Positions 8,119 through 17,534 of a stretch of DNA of 64,000 nt are shown here, piece by piece. The position numbers and the translations under genes are program-made. Position 1 is the stretch's first letter. The number at the start of each line of letters is the position of its first letter. A model generated the notes under the pieces. The model saw only the letters and a program-made list of their open reading frames with translations, searched no databases and had not been told where the DNA came from. Source of the stretch: Eubacteriaceae bacterium Marseille-Q4139 (lineage in GTDB: Bacteria > Bacillota > Clostridia > Lachnospirales > Lachnospiraceae). The stretch spans positions 1,130,365-1,194,364 of the forward strand of contig JAGTTQ010000001.1 in assembly GCA_018223415.1 (NCBI GenBank). The letters run 5' to 3'.

Positions 8119-10214
8119 CGTTTGCCACCTTTCTGCTGGTCAAACTCCAGCTTGAAGTTGGCGTACTGCCCATCATCCGCCAACACCACAGTGGCATCGT
8201 AGGTCTTGCCGGTTTTCTCGGAGTACAAGCCCCTCACATGAGCGCGGCCATCTTTGAGCAGTGCCGTTACGATGGCTTTGGTAGGTTGCTTGTGCTTCAT
8301 CTCCCACCACTTGTTGTTTTTCCAAATTGCAAATTTGCAAGATTCTGTCTGACAGAAGAAGCCTTTTTGCATTTCTGCAACCTCTCCGCCACAGCGGGGG
8401 CATTTGCCCACCACTTCGTGGGAAGGGCTGAACAAATACTCCGTTCCCTTGATAGCTTGATAGGTTCCCACAAGTTCTTTGAGCATGGCACTAATCCCAG
8501 CCATGAAATCCTCCGGGGCCAGCTCGCCACGCTCGATCTCACCCAGCCGGTACTCCCACTCAGCAGTCAGAAGGGGCGATTGCAGCTGCTCCGGCAACAC
8601 GGTGATAAGGGATACCGCGTCATGGGATGGCATGAGCTGCACGGTTTTCTTGCTCTTTTTGCGCTCCAAAAAGCCGGTGGAAACCAGCTTTTCCAGAATC
8701 CCGGCGCGGGTGGCCGGGGTCCCCAGGCCCTTGCGCTCGGCATCCTCCGGCATATCGTCCTTCCCGGCAGTCTCCATTGCGGAGAGTAGCGTATCTTCGG
8801 TGAAGTGCTTGGGCGGGGTGGTCTTGCCCTCCTTGACGGTAGCACCAGAAAGGGGCAGCGTCTGACCTTCAGACAGCTCAGGCAGAGCCTTGTCCTCGGG
8901 TTCTTTGTCCTGCTCCACATTCTTCAGCCCTGCGCGATAGGCAGCGTCCAGCGCCCGCCAGCCGTAATTTTTCACTGTGCGGCCTTTGGCAGTAAACTCC
9001 GCTCCGGCGCACTCGACAACAACGGCGGTTTCCGCAAAGGTATAGGGCTGGGCCACGGCGCACAGCAGGCGCAGAGCCACCAACTCCAGCACCGCCTTTT
9101 CGCCCACCGGCAGGCCGGACAGGTCCGCGCCCTGGAGGTTGCGGGTAGGGATCACTGCATGATGGTCGGTCACTTTCTTGTCGTTGACAATCTGGGCGGC
9201 ATTGCAGGCAATCTCCATGCCATTGGAAAAGGGCATCGCCCCGGCAGTGAGCTGGACCAGCTCCGGTAGACTCGCCGCCATATCCGAAGTCAGATAGCGG
9301 CTGTCCGTCCGAGGGTAGGTACAGAGCTTCTTTTCATACAAATTTTGCAGGTAGTCCAGGGTTTGCTGGGCGGTGAACCCCAGCAGCCGGTTGGCGTCCC
9401 GTTGGAGGGTGGTCAGGTCATAGAGGGCGGGCGGCTTCTCGGATTTGTTTTTGCGCCCCACTTTTTTCACTGTGGCAGCCGCACCTTGGCAGGCCGTTTT
9501 CAGCTGTTGGGCGGCAGCCTTGTCTGCCATGCGCTCCCCGGAAACGGTGAAACCGGGCAGCTCCAGTGTGACCGTGTAGAATGGCACCGGCTTGAAGGTG
9601 TCGATCTCGGCTTCTCGCTGGACAATGAGGGCCAGCGTCGGGGACATGACACGTCCGATGTTGAGGGTCCGGTGGTACAGCACGGAAAACAGCCGGGTGG
9701 CATTGATACCCACCAGCCAGTCCGCTTTGGCGCGGCAGAGGGCCGCATCCCGCAGGCCGTCATAGTCTGCACCGGGGCGCAGGTTTGCAAAGCCCTCCCG
9801 GATGGCGGAATCCTCCATTGAGGAAATCCAGAGCCGCTTCATGGGCTTCTGGCAGCCCGCCAGCTCATAGACGCTGCGGAAGATCAGCTCCCCCTCGCGT
9901 CCGGCGTCGCAGGCGTTTACCACTTCGGTCACATCCGGGGCGTTCATCAGCTGCTTCAGCACATCAAACTGTTTCTTCTTGTCCTTGCTCACCACCATCT
10001 GCCAGGGTTCCGGCAGAATGGGCAGATCGTCATAGCGCCACTTGGCGTAGTCCGGGTTATAAGCGTCGGCGTCGGCCAGACCAGCCAGATGGCCCACACA
10101 CCAGCTGACCCGCCAGCCGCCGCCCTCCAGATAGCCGTCCTTGCGGGCGGTGGCCCCAATCACGGCGGCCAGACTTTGGGCAACGGACGGTTTCTCAGCG
10201 ATCACCAGCTTCAT
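8115..10214 (-). CDS. topB: DNA topoisomerase III (type IA) of the ICE
   Basis: 699 aa, the usual size for element-borne TopB. N-terminal TOPRIM (LVIAEKPSVAQ, then NACDAGREGELIF with the acidic metal-binding residues). Active-site tyrosine in TYPRTDSRYL, and a C-terminal CPRCGGEV zinc-ribbon-like segment. Type IA topoisomerases pass single strands through a transient phosphotyrosine break. ICE copies are thought to resolve single-stranded or catenated transfer intermediates. Start at 10214 is supported by AAAGGAGG. Its neighbours are the CD1107 module upstream and a small coupled gene downstream. Confidence 0.95.
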   Translation of the reverse strand: MKLVIAEKPSVAQSLAAVIGATARKDGYLEGGGWRVSWCVGHLAGLADADAYNPDYAKWRYDDLPILPEPWQMVVSKDKKKQFDVLKQLMNAPDVTEVVNACDAGREGELIFRSVYELAGCQKPMKRLWISSMEDSAIREGFANLRPGADYDGLRDAALCRAKADWLVGINATRLFSVLYHRTLNIGRVMSPTLALIVQREAEIDTFKPVPFYTVTLELPGFTVSGERMADKAAAQQLKTACQGAAATVKKVGRKNKSEKPPALYDLTTLQRDANRLLGFTAQQTLDYLQNLYEKKLCTYPRTDSRYLTSDMAASLPELVQLTAGAMPFSNGMEIACNAAQIVNDKKVTDHHAVIPTRNLQGADLSGLPVGEKAVLELVALRLLCAVAQPYTFAETAVVVECAGAEFTAKGRTVKNYGWRALDAAYRAGLKNVEQDKEPEDKALPELSEGQTLPLSGATVKEGKTTPPKHFTEDTLLSAMETAGKDDMPEDAERKGLGTPATRAGILEKLVSTGFLERKKSKKTVQLMPSHDAVSLITVLPEQLQSPLLTAEWEYRLGEIERGELAPEDFMAGISAMLKELVGTYQAIKGTEYLFSPSHEVVGKCPRCGGEVAEMQKGFFCQTESCKFAIWKNNKWWEMKHKQPTKAIVTALLKDGRAHVRGLYSEKTGKTYDATVVLADDGQYANFKLEFDQQKGGKR

Positions 10215-10413
10215 GGTTTTTCATCCTCCTTTCCCGCAGCCATGCGGTCAGCTGCCGGTGGCAGAATCCCACGCAGGGCTGACCGTCACGGTAATTTCCG
10301 CAGCCATAACAGGGGTGGCCGGGAGATAAAGTAGGAGGACGGGAAGTTTCCTTCCCGCCCTCCGGCCTGCGTGTCATCATGCGTTCATAGGGGCTGTCGG
10401 TGAAGCGGGTCAA
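10195..10413 (-). CDS. Small Cys-rich ICE protein, unknown
   Basis: 72 aa if started at the TTG at 10413, which overlaps the stop of the CD1107-type gene and follows GAGGA; an ATG ATG pair at 10380 is the alternative. The centre has CYGCGNY...CVGFCHR, four cysteines and a histidine that could bind a metal. It overlaps the topB start by 20 nt. Small proteins with a similar HPCYGCG core occur at this place in related ICEs. Function unknown. Confidence 0.55.
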   Translation of the reverse strand: MTRFTDSPYERMMTRRPEGGKETSRPPTLSPGHPCYGCGNYRDGQPCVGFCHRQLTAWLRERRMKNHEAGDR

Positions 10414-11183
10414 ACCGTCTTGTCCTCGCTTTCCTCGTCGCCGCCCCCGTCAGCGTCCGGCTCGTCAGATTCCTCGGTCTCCCAGGAGTCCTCGTCCTCC
10501 TGATCGGTATCATCCTCGCCGTAGTCATAATCGTCCAAATTGTCGTTGCCCTTGGTCTTGGGTCTGCTTTTTACCAGCTTAAAGTAGGCAAAAGCGCCGC
10601 CGCCACCCATCAGAGCCAGCACCGCCAAAAGAATGGCCGGATTCAGTCCTGCGGGTTTCTGCGCCGGTTCTTCCGGTTCCGGGGTTTCTTCCGGGGTCTC
10701 CGGTTCCGGCTCCTTACCCGTGCAGGCGCTCATATTGGTGGCACACACCGGGCAGGCCGTATTCACCGCACCGGCCACACATTTCTCCGTACAGGTACAG
10801 GTGGCGGGCTGCTCCTGGGTGGTCTGACCGTCCTCCATCAGCGCCATCAGGTCCGCCTCGTCCACCTGGTTTAAGAAGTGGACAGCGGTTTCCTTGTCCT
10901 CGTTGGCCCGGTCAATGAGGATGTAGAAGTAGTTGCCTGCCTTGGTGGTGACGGTGATGAGCTGCTTGTTGTCGCCGAAATCATCCACCAGGGCGGCGTT
11001 GCCATCCGGGGTCAGGGCCGGACTGTCCTCGGTTTCCTCCACGACCACATTGCTGTCGTTGGTGGCATCCTCCGCCGGAAGTTCTTCCGTTCCCTGGGCA
11101 AAGGCAGTCACGGAAAGGCCCATCATCAGCACCAGGGCGGCGCAGAGGGCCGAAAGGGTTTTGAAAATTTTCTTATTCTTCAT
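10410..11183 (-). CDS. CD1107 family mobile-element membrane protein (DUF4366)
   Basis: 257 aa from an ATG at 11183 (AGGAGGATACCGACC upstream). It starts with a signal peptide (basic MKNKK, hydrophobic core, AFAQ cleavage region). An extracytoplasmic domain has a cysteine cluster (CTCTEKC...CPVCATNMSAC) and a Pro/Glu-rich linker, followed by one transmembrane helix (NPAILLAVLALMGGGGAFAY) and a strongly acidic cytoplasmic tail. This is the CD1107/DUF4366 architecture of CTn4-like ICEs, presumed to belong to the cell-envelope part of the transfer machine. The start overlaps the end of the DUF4315 gene. Confidence 0.85.
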   Translation of the reverse strand: MKNKKIFKTLSALCAALVLMMGLSVTAFAQGTEELPAEDATNDSNVVVEETEDSPALTPDGNAALVDDFGDNKQLITVTTKAGNYFYILIDRANEDKETAVHFLNQVDEADLMALMEDGQTTQEQPATCTCTEKCVAGAVNTACPVCATNMSACTGKEPEPETPEETPEPEEPAQKPAGLNPAILLAVLALMGGGGAFAYFKLVKSRPKTKGNDNLDDYDYGEDDTDQEDEDSWETEESDEPDADGGGDEESEDKTV

Positions 11184-11430
11184 GGTCGGTATCCTCCTGT
11201 TCGTTGTAGTTGGCGGAGGCAGCGGCCATGCCAGGGACCGTACCACCGGAGAGCATGGCGTTCAGCTGCTCCGGGGTCAGCCGCAGGGCGCGCACCATCT
11301 GAACGATTTCCAGGTTCTCCGCCTCGGTTTTCTGCGCCTCCAGGGTTTTCAGCTTGTCCTGGTACTCCGCGATCTTCTCGCGGACCTTGGCAATCTCCTG
11401 GTCAATGCGCTGGATTTTGTTCTTAGCCAT
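11173..11430 (-). CDS. DUF4315 family coiled-coil protein
   Basis: 85 aa from an ATG at 11430 preceded by AAAGGAG. Residues 1-45 are a heptad-like charged helix (KIQRIDQEIAKVREKIAEYQ), followed by a short helix and an acidic tail. DUF4315 proteins sit between CD1108 and CD1107 in this ICE family. The role is unknown; a scaffold or adaptor for the envelope complex is a guess. Confidence 0.8.
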   Translation of the reverse strand: MAKNKIQRIDQEIAKVREKIAEYQDKLKTLEAQKTEAENLEIVQMVRALRLTPEQLNAMLSGGTVPGMAAASANYNEQEDTDHEE

Positions 11431-11460
11431 TTCAATCACTCCTTTTCTCATAAATCGGCC

Positions 11461-13197
11461 TTACCAGTTCATCAGGCCGTAGCCCTTGATGCACTCGTAG
11501 GACAGGGAATAACTCTTGATCTTGCAGGCGTCGCCAGAATTGCCCTCCACGGTGTAGACCCGGCTGCCGTCTGTGCCGACCACAAGGCCCACATGGTCGG
11601 CGCTGCCATCCAGGTCCCAGTCAAAGAAGATGGCGTCGCCGGGGGCGATATTGGCGTAATCACGCCCGCCCCATTGTCCGTGAGACTGGAACCACGGAAT
11701 ACCCTGGGACTGGCAGGCGGCAAAGCGCGGCTCGGACAGCCCCATCTGGCCGTAGCACCAGGACACGAAGCAGGCGCACCATTCCACACGGGAATTGAAG
11801 CCGTACCAGCTCCAGTAGGGCTGACCGCCCACATTGCCCACCTGACTTTTGGCTATGTCCACCACGGCCTGATTGCCGGGGCGGGTGCCGTTGACGAATA
11901 CCACGCCGGTCAGGTCCTCGGAGTTGCTCGTATCCGGGGAGCCGCCGCCGAAGATCAGCGGCTTGTTGCCCAGCGTCTGCCGGTACACCTGGTACATTTC
12001 CAGCTGTTCCGGGGTTAGCAGCTCCGAAGCCACGGAAGATATGGGCTTGCTGGTGAGCTTCACATTCAGAATGTAATACTCATACGGGACTTCCTCGGTG
12101 GTCGTCTCGCCGGTCACGGGGTCCGTGGAAGTTTCGGTGCGGTATCGTATCTCCACTTCCTCGGTAAGCGTCAGTTCATACTGTGCGTCGAACACGCGCT
12201 CCAGCTCGGCCTGGGCGCTCTGCCGGGTATAGCCTTGCAGCACGGCGGACAGGTAGGCTGCCAGCTCATGGGGGTCATGCCCGATCATATCCAGGTCATA
12301 GCGGTACTCGTCATACCCCGGATGGCTGCTTTCGATGTTGTCGATCTCGGCTTGCAGCGCCGTTTCTTTGGCAGCGTAGTCGGCCTCCACCGCCACCAGC
12401 TCAGGATCATCCGACGGGTAGGTGGTGCCGGACACCACGGAACCGATACTCTGCGCCATCATGGAGCAGGAGGACATGGTGTTGAGCAGCATACAGACCA
12501 GCAGGAAGATCGCACCCGCAATCAAAAAGCCCTTTTTGTGGCGCATGACAAACGCGCCCGCTTGCTGGGCTTTCTCCTTGACCGCCTTGGCCGCCATGCC
12601 GGTGGCCTCCGCAGTCTTGGCGGTGTTCCCGACAGCTTGACCGGCGCGCTTGGCGGCAGCGTATTCCTTTTTGATGGCCTGTTTCTGCTGCCAGCGGGAG
12701 ATGGGGTTGCTGGCAAGCTGGGGATTTTCCCGCAGGGACTTCTGATACAAGGCGTTCACATTGGCCTTCTCCAGCTTCTGCTCGGCCTGGGCCGCCTTGC
12801 GGTAGGGCTTCAACTTGTGGCTGCGGTAGCCTTCCCGTGCAAGCCTAACGCCGGTCTCGGCAGCCTCCTCGGACTTGTGGGCGCTCTCCACGCCCACATT
12901 GTCCTGTTCGGTCTCCCGGATTTCCTTGTGGAGCTTCCCCAGAGCGGCATTGGCGGGGGTATCCCGCACCGCATGGGACAATTTGGAGGGCGGCTTCTTC
13001 TTGTCCTCCAGCACCAGCTTGGTGGTCACTTTGCCGGTCTCCGGGTCCACCGTCTTTTGCCGGACCTGCTTTTTGGGGATTTTGGCCTGCGCCTTGTCTG
13101 CTTTGGCGGCGGCCTTGTCCGCCTTACGGATGGGCTTCTCCAGAGCCGGGTCAGCCCGTTCCTCGTCCGTAAAGCGCAGGCGCGGTTCCTTATTCAA
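11461..13197 (-). CDS. CD1108 family conjugation protein with CHAP peptidoglycan-hydrolase domain
   Basis: 578 aa. Residues 1-220 are cytoplasmic, Lys/Ala-rich and helical. A transmembrane helix lies at about 223-240 (FLIAGAIFLLVCMLL), followed by an extracytoplasmic helical region. The C-terminal CHAP domain begins near residue 450, with catalytic Cys in WCACFVSWCY and His in SADHVGLVVG. It would open the cell wall for the mating channel, the VirB1-like role in Gram-positive T4SSs. The start is a TTG (13197) overlapping the previous gene's stop, preceded by GGGGGAATGG. Confidence 0.87.
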   Translation of the reverse strand: MNKEPRLRFTDEERADPALEKPIRKADKAAAKADKAQAKIPKKQVRQKTVDPETGKVTTKLVLEDKKKPPSKLSHAVRDTPANAALGKLHKEIRETEQDNVGVESAHKSEEAAETGVRLAREGYRSHKLKPYRKAAQAEQKLEKANVNALYQKSLRENPQLASNPISRWQQKQAIKKEYAAAKRAGQAVGNTAKTAEATGMAAKAVKEKAQQAGAFVMRHKKGFLIAGAIFLLVCMLLNTMSSCSMMAQSIGSVVSGTTYPSDDPELVAVEADYAAKETALQAEIDNIESSHPGYDEYRYDLDMIGHDPHELAAYLSAVLQGYTRQSAQAELERVFDAQYELTLTEEVEIRYRTETSTDPVTGETTTEEVPYEYYILNVKLTSKPISSVASELLTPEQLEMYQVYRQTLGNKPLIFGGGSPDTSNSEDLTGVVFVNGTRPGNQAVVDIAKSQVGNVGGQPYWSWYGFNSRVEWCACFVSWCYGQMGLSEPRFAACQSQGIPWFQSHGQWGGRDYANIAPGDAIFFDWDLDGSADHVGLVVGTDGSRVYTVEGNSGDACKIKSYSLSYECIKGYGLMNW

Positions 13198-13564
13198 ACC
13201 ATTCCCCCAACATGAGGGAGGCCGTCATGTAGCGCAGCTCCACATAGACGGCCAGCCCCACAGGGTCACGGGAGGGGTGCTGAAGCAGATGGGCGTAGAT
13301 CTGCGCCACCACATTGGCCAGCAGCTCGGACTGCCCGCCCTCGAAGATGACGATGGCCGGGACGCCGTTCATGGCGCACCAGATTTCCGTCAGGCGCAGC
13401 AGGCCCGCTTCGCCGTCCTCGTTCAGCTCCGCAGCCTGATCCGCCGCCGTGCGGGTCTCGCTGACGGCATCGGCCAGCTCGGTGAGCAGCTGGGTGCGCT
13501 CACCCTCCAGGGCATCGTCAAAAAACATCATGGTATTCAGTTCGGTGTTGGGTTTCATGGTCAT
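13190..13564 (-). CDS. Conserved ICE protein between VirB4 and CD1108, unknown
   Basis: 124 aa from the ATG at 13564, which overlaps the VirB4 stop (ATGA); the ATG at 13558 is nearly as good. Acidic and mostly helical, with no membrane segment or recognised motif. The position between virB4 and the CHAP hydrolase, with overlaps on both sides, says it belongs to the transfer operon. Function unknown. Confidence 0.65.
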   Translation of the reverse strand: MTMKPNTELNTMMFFDDALEGERTQLLTELADAVSETRTAADQAAELNEDGEAGLLRLTEIWCAMNGVPAIVIFEGGQSELLANVVAQIYAHLLQHPSRDPVGLAVYVELRYMTASLMLGEWFE

Positions 13565-16029
13565 TCATCCTCCTTTTTCAGTTCCTGGGGTTTGGTGGTC
13601 ATAATGCGGTACAGCTCGGTGTTCTTGGGGAAATGGTCCACGAAAGGCAGGATCGTGGAGCCATAGAACAGCAGGCCCTCGCCCTCGCTGGAGTGGGTCA
13701 CATAGGAAAGCTGGTGAGGGGAAATGCCCAGCTGCTTGGCGAGAATCTGCCGGTCCCCGCCCGCCTGGTTGAGCATATACACGAAGTCGGAGTTCTCAAA
13801 GATGTTCTCCACCTCGCGGGAAGAAAGCAAGTCTTTGACATTCTGCGTGATGCCGGTGGGGATGCCGCCCCATTTTCTGAACCGCTTCCAAATCTCCACC
13901 GTGTAGGCGGCGGTCTGTTCCTCTTTCAGCAGCAGGTGCATCTCGTCGATGTAGTAACGGGTGGATTTGTGGGCAGCACGGTTGATGGTAACGCGGTTCC
14001 ACACTTGGTCCTGGACCACCAGCATACCGATCTTTTTCAGCTGCTTGCCCAGCTCCTTGATGTCGTAGCAGACGATACGGTTGTTGATGTCCACATTGCT
14101 CTGATGGTTAAACACATTGAGGGAGCCGGTCACATAGATTTCCAGCGCCGTGGCGATGTACTGCGCCTCTTTCTCGTCCTGCGCCCGCAGCAGGTTGTAG
14201 AGGTCCTCCAGGATGGGCATATTCTCCGGGCGGGGGTCATTGAGATAGTCCTGATACACCAGCCGCACACAGCGGTCAATGATGGTTTTCTGAACCGGCT
14301 GCAAGCCCTCTTTGCCGCCTACGATCAGCTCGCACAGAGACAGGATGAAGTCGGACTTGAGAGACAGCGGACTTTCATCGTCCGAGTAGTCCAGGTTCAA
14401 ATCCATAGGGTTAATGTAATTGCTGCTGGTGGGCGAAATCTTGATGACCTGCCCATGCAGGCGCTCCACCAAGGGCGCGTACTCGGCCTCCGGGTCGCAG
14501 ATAATGATGTCATCATTGGTGAGCAGGAAACAGTTGGCGATCTCGCGCTTGGCGCTGAAGGACTTGCCGGAACCAGGGGTGCCGAGAATCAGTCCATTGG
14601 GGTTTTTCAGCAGCTTGCGGTCCACCATGATGAGGTTGTTGGACAGGGCGTTGATACCGTAGTACAGCGCCTCTTTGCCGTTCTGGAAAAGCTCCTGGGT
14701 GGTGAACGGAACAAAGATAGCCGTGGAACTGGTGGTCAGCCCCCGCTGAATCTCGATCTGATTGAGGCCCAAGGGCAGCGCAGACATCAGCCCTTCTTCC
14801 TGCTGGAAGTCAAGCCTTGTCAGCTGGCAGTTGTACTTCTGTGCGATGGAACTGGCCTGGAACACATTGTTGCCCAGCTGCCGGGGATTGTCCGCCGTGT
14901 TCAGCACCAGGAAGGTCACAAGGAACATTCGCTCGTTTCGGCTCTGCAAATCCTGCAAGAGCTTCTTGGCCTCGGCACCGTAGGTGGCAAGGTCGGAGGG
15001 AATGATGTCCATGTCATATCCGGCGCGGACGGCTTTTTTCTGTTCCTCAATTTTGGATTTATCCAGGTCGGTGATTTTCCGCTTGACCGTCTTGATGGCC
15101 TTGATCTGATCTACGGACTGGATATGCAGGCTGACGATCAGAGAGCTTTCCATATCCAGAAAATCCGCCAGCATCCGGTCATTCAGCTCCGGGGCGAGGA
15201 TCTGCAAAAAAGAAACAGCCCCGTATTTTTTACCCATACGGAACTGTTTGCCGGTGCGGAACTCGAAGCCGGACGGCGCGATGAAATCCTTGGTGGACAG
15301 ACCGGACGGAGCCAGCCAGTCCCATTCAAAGCGGAACGGCACCTGTTCATCCATGTGGAAAATGCCGTGAAGCTGTGCCAGCCGCGCCTTGCCGTCCAGG
15401 GTCTCGGCGGCCACGCCCAGGCGTTTGAAGTTGTTGAGAATGTCGGTCTCAATGCGCTCCAGACGGGGCTTGGCGGCCTTGAGGCTGTCGGCGTCGATGC
15501 CGAAAGTCAGGTACTTGGTCTTGATAAGACCGTTGTTGCCTCTTGCCAGCTGGTTTTGCAGCATGGTGGTGTACTCCACCCGGATGCTGTCAAAATCATC
15601 CCCCTGGAGAGGAATGTTGATGGCGCGGGCAAAGGTCTCCTCAGAGGCTGCCAGGTTCAAAAAGGACAGCTGGAACTGAATGGAGCTGTCGAAGTAGTTG
15701 AGGAAATCGCACCAGCCCTCGAAGATCGCTGTCTTGTCCTCGTTCTGCGAGAGCTGATAGTTGATGTCCTGGAATTGGATGGTCTTTGTGTAGCGGCTGC
15801 CTGCCACACGGCAGATGCCGTCCGGCCACATCCGTTCATAGGGGATACTGTCCTGAGCCGATTTTTTCTTTTTGTCTGTGCGATTGGCACGGGCAATGGC
15901 AGCCTCGATCTGCTTTCTGTCGGCGCGGGACAGCTTTTTCATCTTTTTCTGATTAACCGGCTGCGCGGTCTTTTCGTCTTTTCCGAACAGCCGGTGCAGC
16001 CAGCTTTTGATTACCGTGAACAATGTCAT
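13561..16029 (-). CDS. virB4: VirB4-type conjugation ATPase
   Basis: 822 aa from an ATG at 16029 with AGGAGG 5 nt upstream. Walker A LGTPGSGKSFSAKREI, Walker B in YYIDEMHLLL, and a C-terminal QNVKDLLSS sensor region, all typical of VirB4/TrbE motors that power T4SS assembly and substrate transfer at the inner face of the membrane. The gene overlaps the end of prgI by 77 nt. The gene is intact, unlike virD4 and maff2. Confidence 0.93.
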   Translation of the reverse strand: MTLFTVIKSWLHRLFGKDEKTAQPVNQKKMKKLSRADRKQIEAAIARANRTDKKKKSAQDSIPYERMWPDGICRVAGSRYTKTIQFQDINYQLSQNEDKTAIFEGWCDFLNYFDSSIQFQLSFLNLAASEETFARAINIPLQGDDFDSIRVEYTTMLQNQLARGNNGLIKTKYLTFGIDADSLKAAKPRLERIETDILNNFKRLGVAAETLDGKARLAQLHGIFHMDEQVPFRFEWDWLAPSGLSTKDFIAPSGFEFRTGKQFRMGKKYGAVSFLQILAPELNDRMLADFLDMESSLIVSLHIQSVDQIKAIKTVKRKITDLDKSKIEEQKKAVRAGYDMDIIPSDLATYGAEAKKLLQDLQSRNERMFLVTFLVLNTADNPRQLGNNVFQASSIAQKYNCQLTRLDFQQEEGLMSALPLGLNQIEIQRGLTTSSTAIFVPFTTQELFQNGKEALYYGINALSNNLIMVDRKLLKNPNGLILGTPGSGKSFSAKREIANCFLLTNDDIIICDPEAEYAPLVERLHGQVIKISPTSSNYINPMDLNLDYSDDESPLSLKSDFILSLCELIVGGKEGLQPVQKTIIDRCVRLVYQDYLNDPRPENMPILEDLYNLLRAQDEKEAQYIATALEIYVTGSLNVFNHQSNVDINNRIVCYDIKELGKQLKKIGMLVVQDQVWNRVTINRAAHKSTRYYIDEMHLLLKEEQTAAYTVEIWKRFRKWGGIPTGITQNVKDLLSSREVENIFENSDFVYMLNQAGGDRQILAKQLGISPHQLSYVTHSSEGEGLLFYGSTILPFVDHFPKNTELYRIMTTKPQELKKEDE

Positions 16030-16375
16030 ACACCTCCTTGTCGAGTTTTTCCTGCCGTTCCAAAACGGCATAGAAGTTGTTGGTCTGATACGGGCGCTCC
16101 TTGGGCCGGATGACGGCCACCTTGATGATATTGCCCACGATCTTTTCCAGGGGCTGACCGTGTTTTTCATACATCGCCAGCATGAAGAAGGGCAGCATGA
16201 CCAGCATCATACACATGGCAGCCACGCTGTTTCCCACAGGCCCCCGGAGCAGGAAGAAAAGCGGTACGCCGATCAGCGCACCGCCGCCGAAGCAGACAAG
16301 CTGCCTCTTGGTTAAGTTGAACGCGACCTTGGTTTTGACTTTCGTAAGATCCTTGGGTACAGGTACATAAGCCAA
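15953..16375 (-). CDS. PrgI family membrane protein of the T4SS
   Basis: 140 aa from a TTG start at 16375 (GGAGGTAATCCC upstream). Short cytoplasmic N-terminus (VPVPKDLTKVKTKV), two adjacent transmembrane helices (VCFGGGALIGVPLFFLL and VAAMCMMLVMLPFFMLAMY), then a basic C-terminal region. This matches the PrgI/VirB3-like proteins encoded just before virB4 in Gram-positive conjugation systems. Confidence 0.88.
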   Translation of the reverse strand: MAYVPVPKDLTKVKTKVAFNLTKRQLVCFGGGALIGVPLFFLLRGPVGNSVAAMCMMLVMLPFFMLAMYEKHGQPLEKIVGNIIKVAVIRPKERPYQTNNFYAVLERQEKLDKEVYDIVHGNQKLAAPAVRKRRKDRAAG

Positions 16376-16395
16376 AGGGATTACCTCCTTCCTGG

Positions 16396-17265
16396 TTAAT
16401 GTGCATTGAAAACGGATTTTGCGAGGCTGCCGGTCTTAAAGAGCGTAAAGCACAACAGGACCGTATAGCCCACGCAGCTCCAGATGGCCATAATGATGTC
16501 GGATTCGGTGGCAATACTCTGCACCAGCACGGCGTAGATCGCCACACAGACGATGATGAGAAATGCCTGGAAGCCCAGGGCGATCAACGAGCGCAGATAG
16601 TTCTGGCCCATACCGCCCCATTCCTTGCCCATCATGGTGGCCATAGGGATGGGAGCCACCGAGGTCACAAGGTAAATCTCAATCATACGGCCATAAATCA
16701 CGATAAAGATACAAATGTAAAGCGCCCACATGGTAATGCCGATAAAGAGCGACTGGAACCACAGGCCGAACAGCGGCCCCAGGTCCATATCCATCAGCCG
16801 GGACTCCATATCGGTCATGACAGAGGAGATGTCGATGGAAGCGTCGGAACCGATGATGCCCGCCGCCTGCGCCACCACACTTTGAGCTGCGTCAAACACG
16901 CCCATCACGATGTTCCAGGTGTTTGAGACGATGAGGATGGCAGCGGCAGATTTGAACACCCATTTGAAGATCATCCAGGTGTCCACATCATGCAGGTTGT
17001 TCTTGTCGGTAATCATCTGAATCAGCTCCAGCGTCATCACGATAGCCAGGATCACGCCAGCAATCGGCACCATGATGGAGTTGGAGAGATTTTGGATCAT
17101 GCTGAAAATACTCCCGTTCCAGCCCTGAGGGGTCTGGCCCACCTGTGTCGCAATGTCTGCGACCTGCTGGTTCACGCTATCGAACATCCCCGATAAGTTG
17201 CTCATAATGCCGCCTACCAACATTTCCTTGAGCCAGTCAGTAAGGGCATCGAGTAAGAAATCCAT
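16396..17265 (-). CDS. VirB6/TrbL-like conjugal transfer membrane protein (CD1112 type)
   Basis: 289 aa with about six hydrophobic segments (for example IMVPIAGVILAIVMTLELI and WALYICIFIVIYGRMIEIYL). Start at 17265 with GGAGGTTGACACCGT. The family forms the inner-membrane core of the mating channel. It is the next gene after maff2, whose 3' piece ends 83 nt upstream. A GC-rich hairpin with no T-run lies between them at about 17286-17313. Confidence 0.88.
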   Translation of the reverse strand: MDFLLDALTDWLKEMLVGGIMSNLSGMFDSVNQQVADIATQVGQTPQGWNGSIFSMIQNLSNSIMVPIAGVILAIVMTLELIQMITDKNNLHDVDTWMIFKWVFKSAAAILIVSNTWNIVMGVFDAAQSVVAQAAGIIGSDASIDISSVMTDMESRLMDMDLGPLFGLWFQSLFIGITMWALYICIFIVIYGRMIEIYLVTSVAPIPMATMMGKEWGGMGQNYLRSLIALGFQAFLIIVCVAIYAVLVQSIATESDIIMAIWSCVGYTVLLCFTLFKTGSLAKSVFNAH

Positions 17266-17348
17266 ACGGTGTCAACCTCCTTTCAGCCGCCCCCGCTTGG
17301 GGGCAGGGGCGGCAAGGATTTCTTATGACAGCTTAACGACGGGAGCGA

Positions 17349-17447
17349 TCAGACGGTGAACAGGCTGGAGAGCAGGGGTACGAGGACCATGCCGACCACG
17401 GCGACGCCAGCGCCAGCCATGAGCTGCTTCATGCCCTGGGACTTTGC
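17349..17447 (-). pseudogene. 3' fragment of maff2, cut off by the tet(W) element
   Basis: Reading minus, the codons for AKSQGMKQLMAGAGVAVVG...SSLFTV run to a TGA at 17349-17351. This is the second half of the small ICE membrane protein Maff2, whose first half is at 28603-28743. Upstream of codon GCA (17447-17445) the frame enters the inserted element and meets a stop at once. It has no start or ribosome site of its own. Confidence 0.85.
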
Positions 17448-17494
17448 TTATGTGTGATAAAGAAGCAATAGAAGTGCAAAAAATTTTGCCGTTC

Positions 17495-17525
17495 CTATCC
17501 GACACTTGGCCATTGTGTCGGATAG
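17495..17525 (-). terminator. Hairpin 3' of tnpX
   Basis: Perfect 11-bp arms CTATCCGACAC and GTGTCGGATAG with a 9-nt loop, 10 nt after the recombinase stop. On the minus strand the T-rich stretch (AATTTTTT) starts about 10 nt after the stem, so it is either a relaxed intrinsic terminator or a structural site near the element end. Confidence 0.5.
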
Positions 17526-17534
17526 GTCGGGCGG

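Noticed and set aside
13633..16113. 826-codon plus-strand frame
   Set aside because: Antisense shadow of virB4, with no family features.
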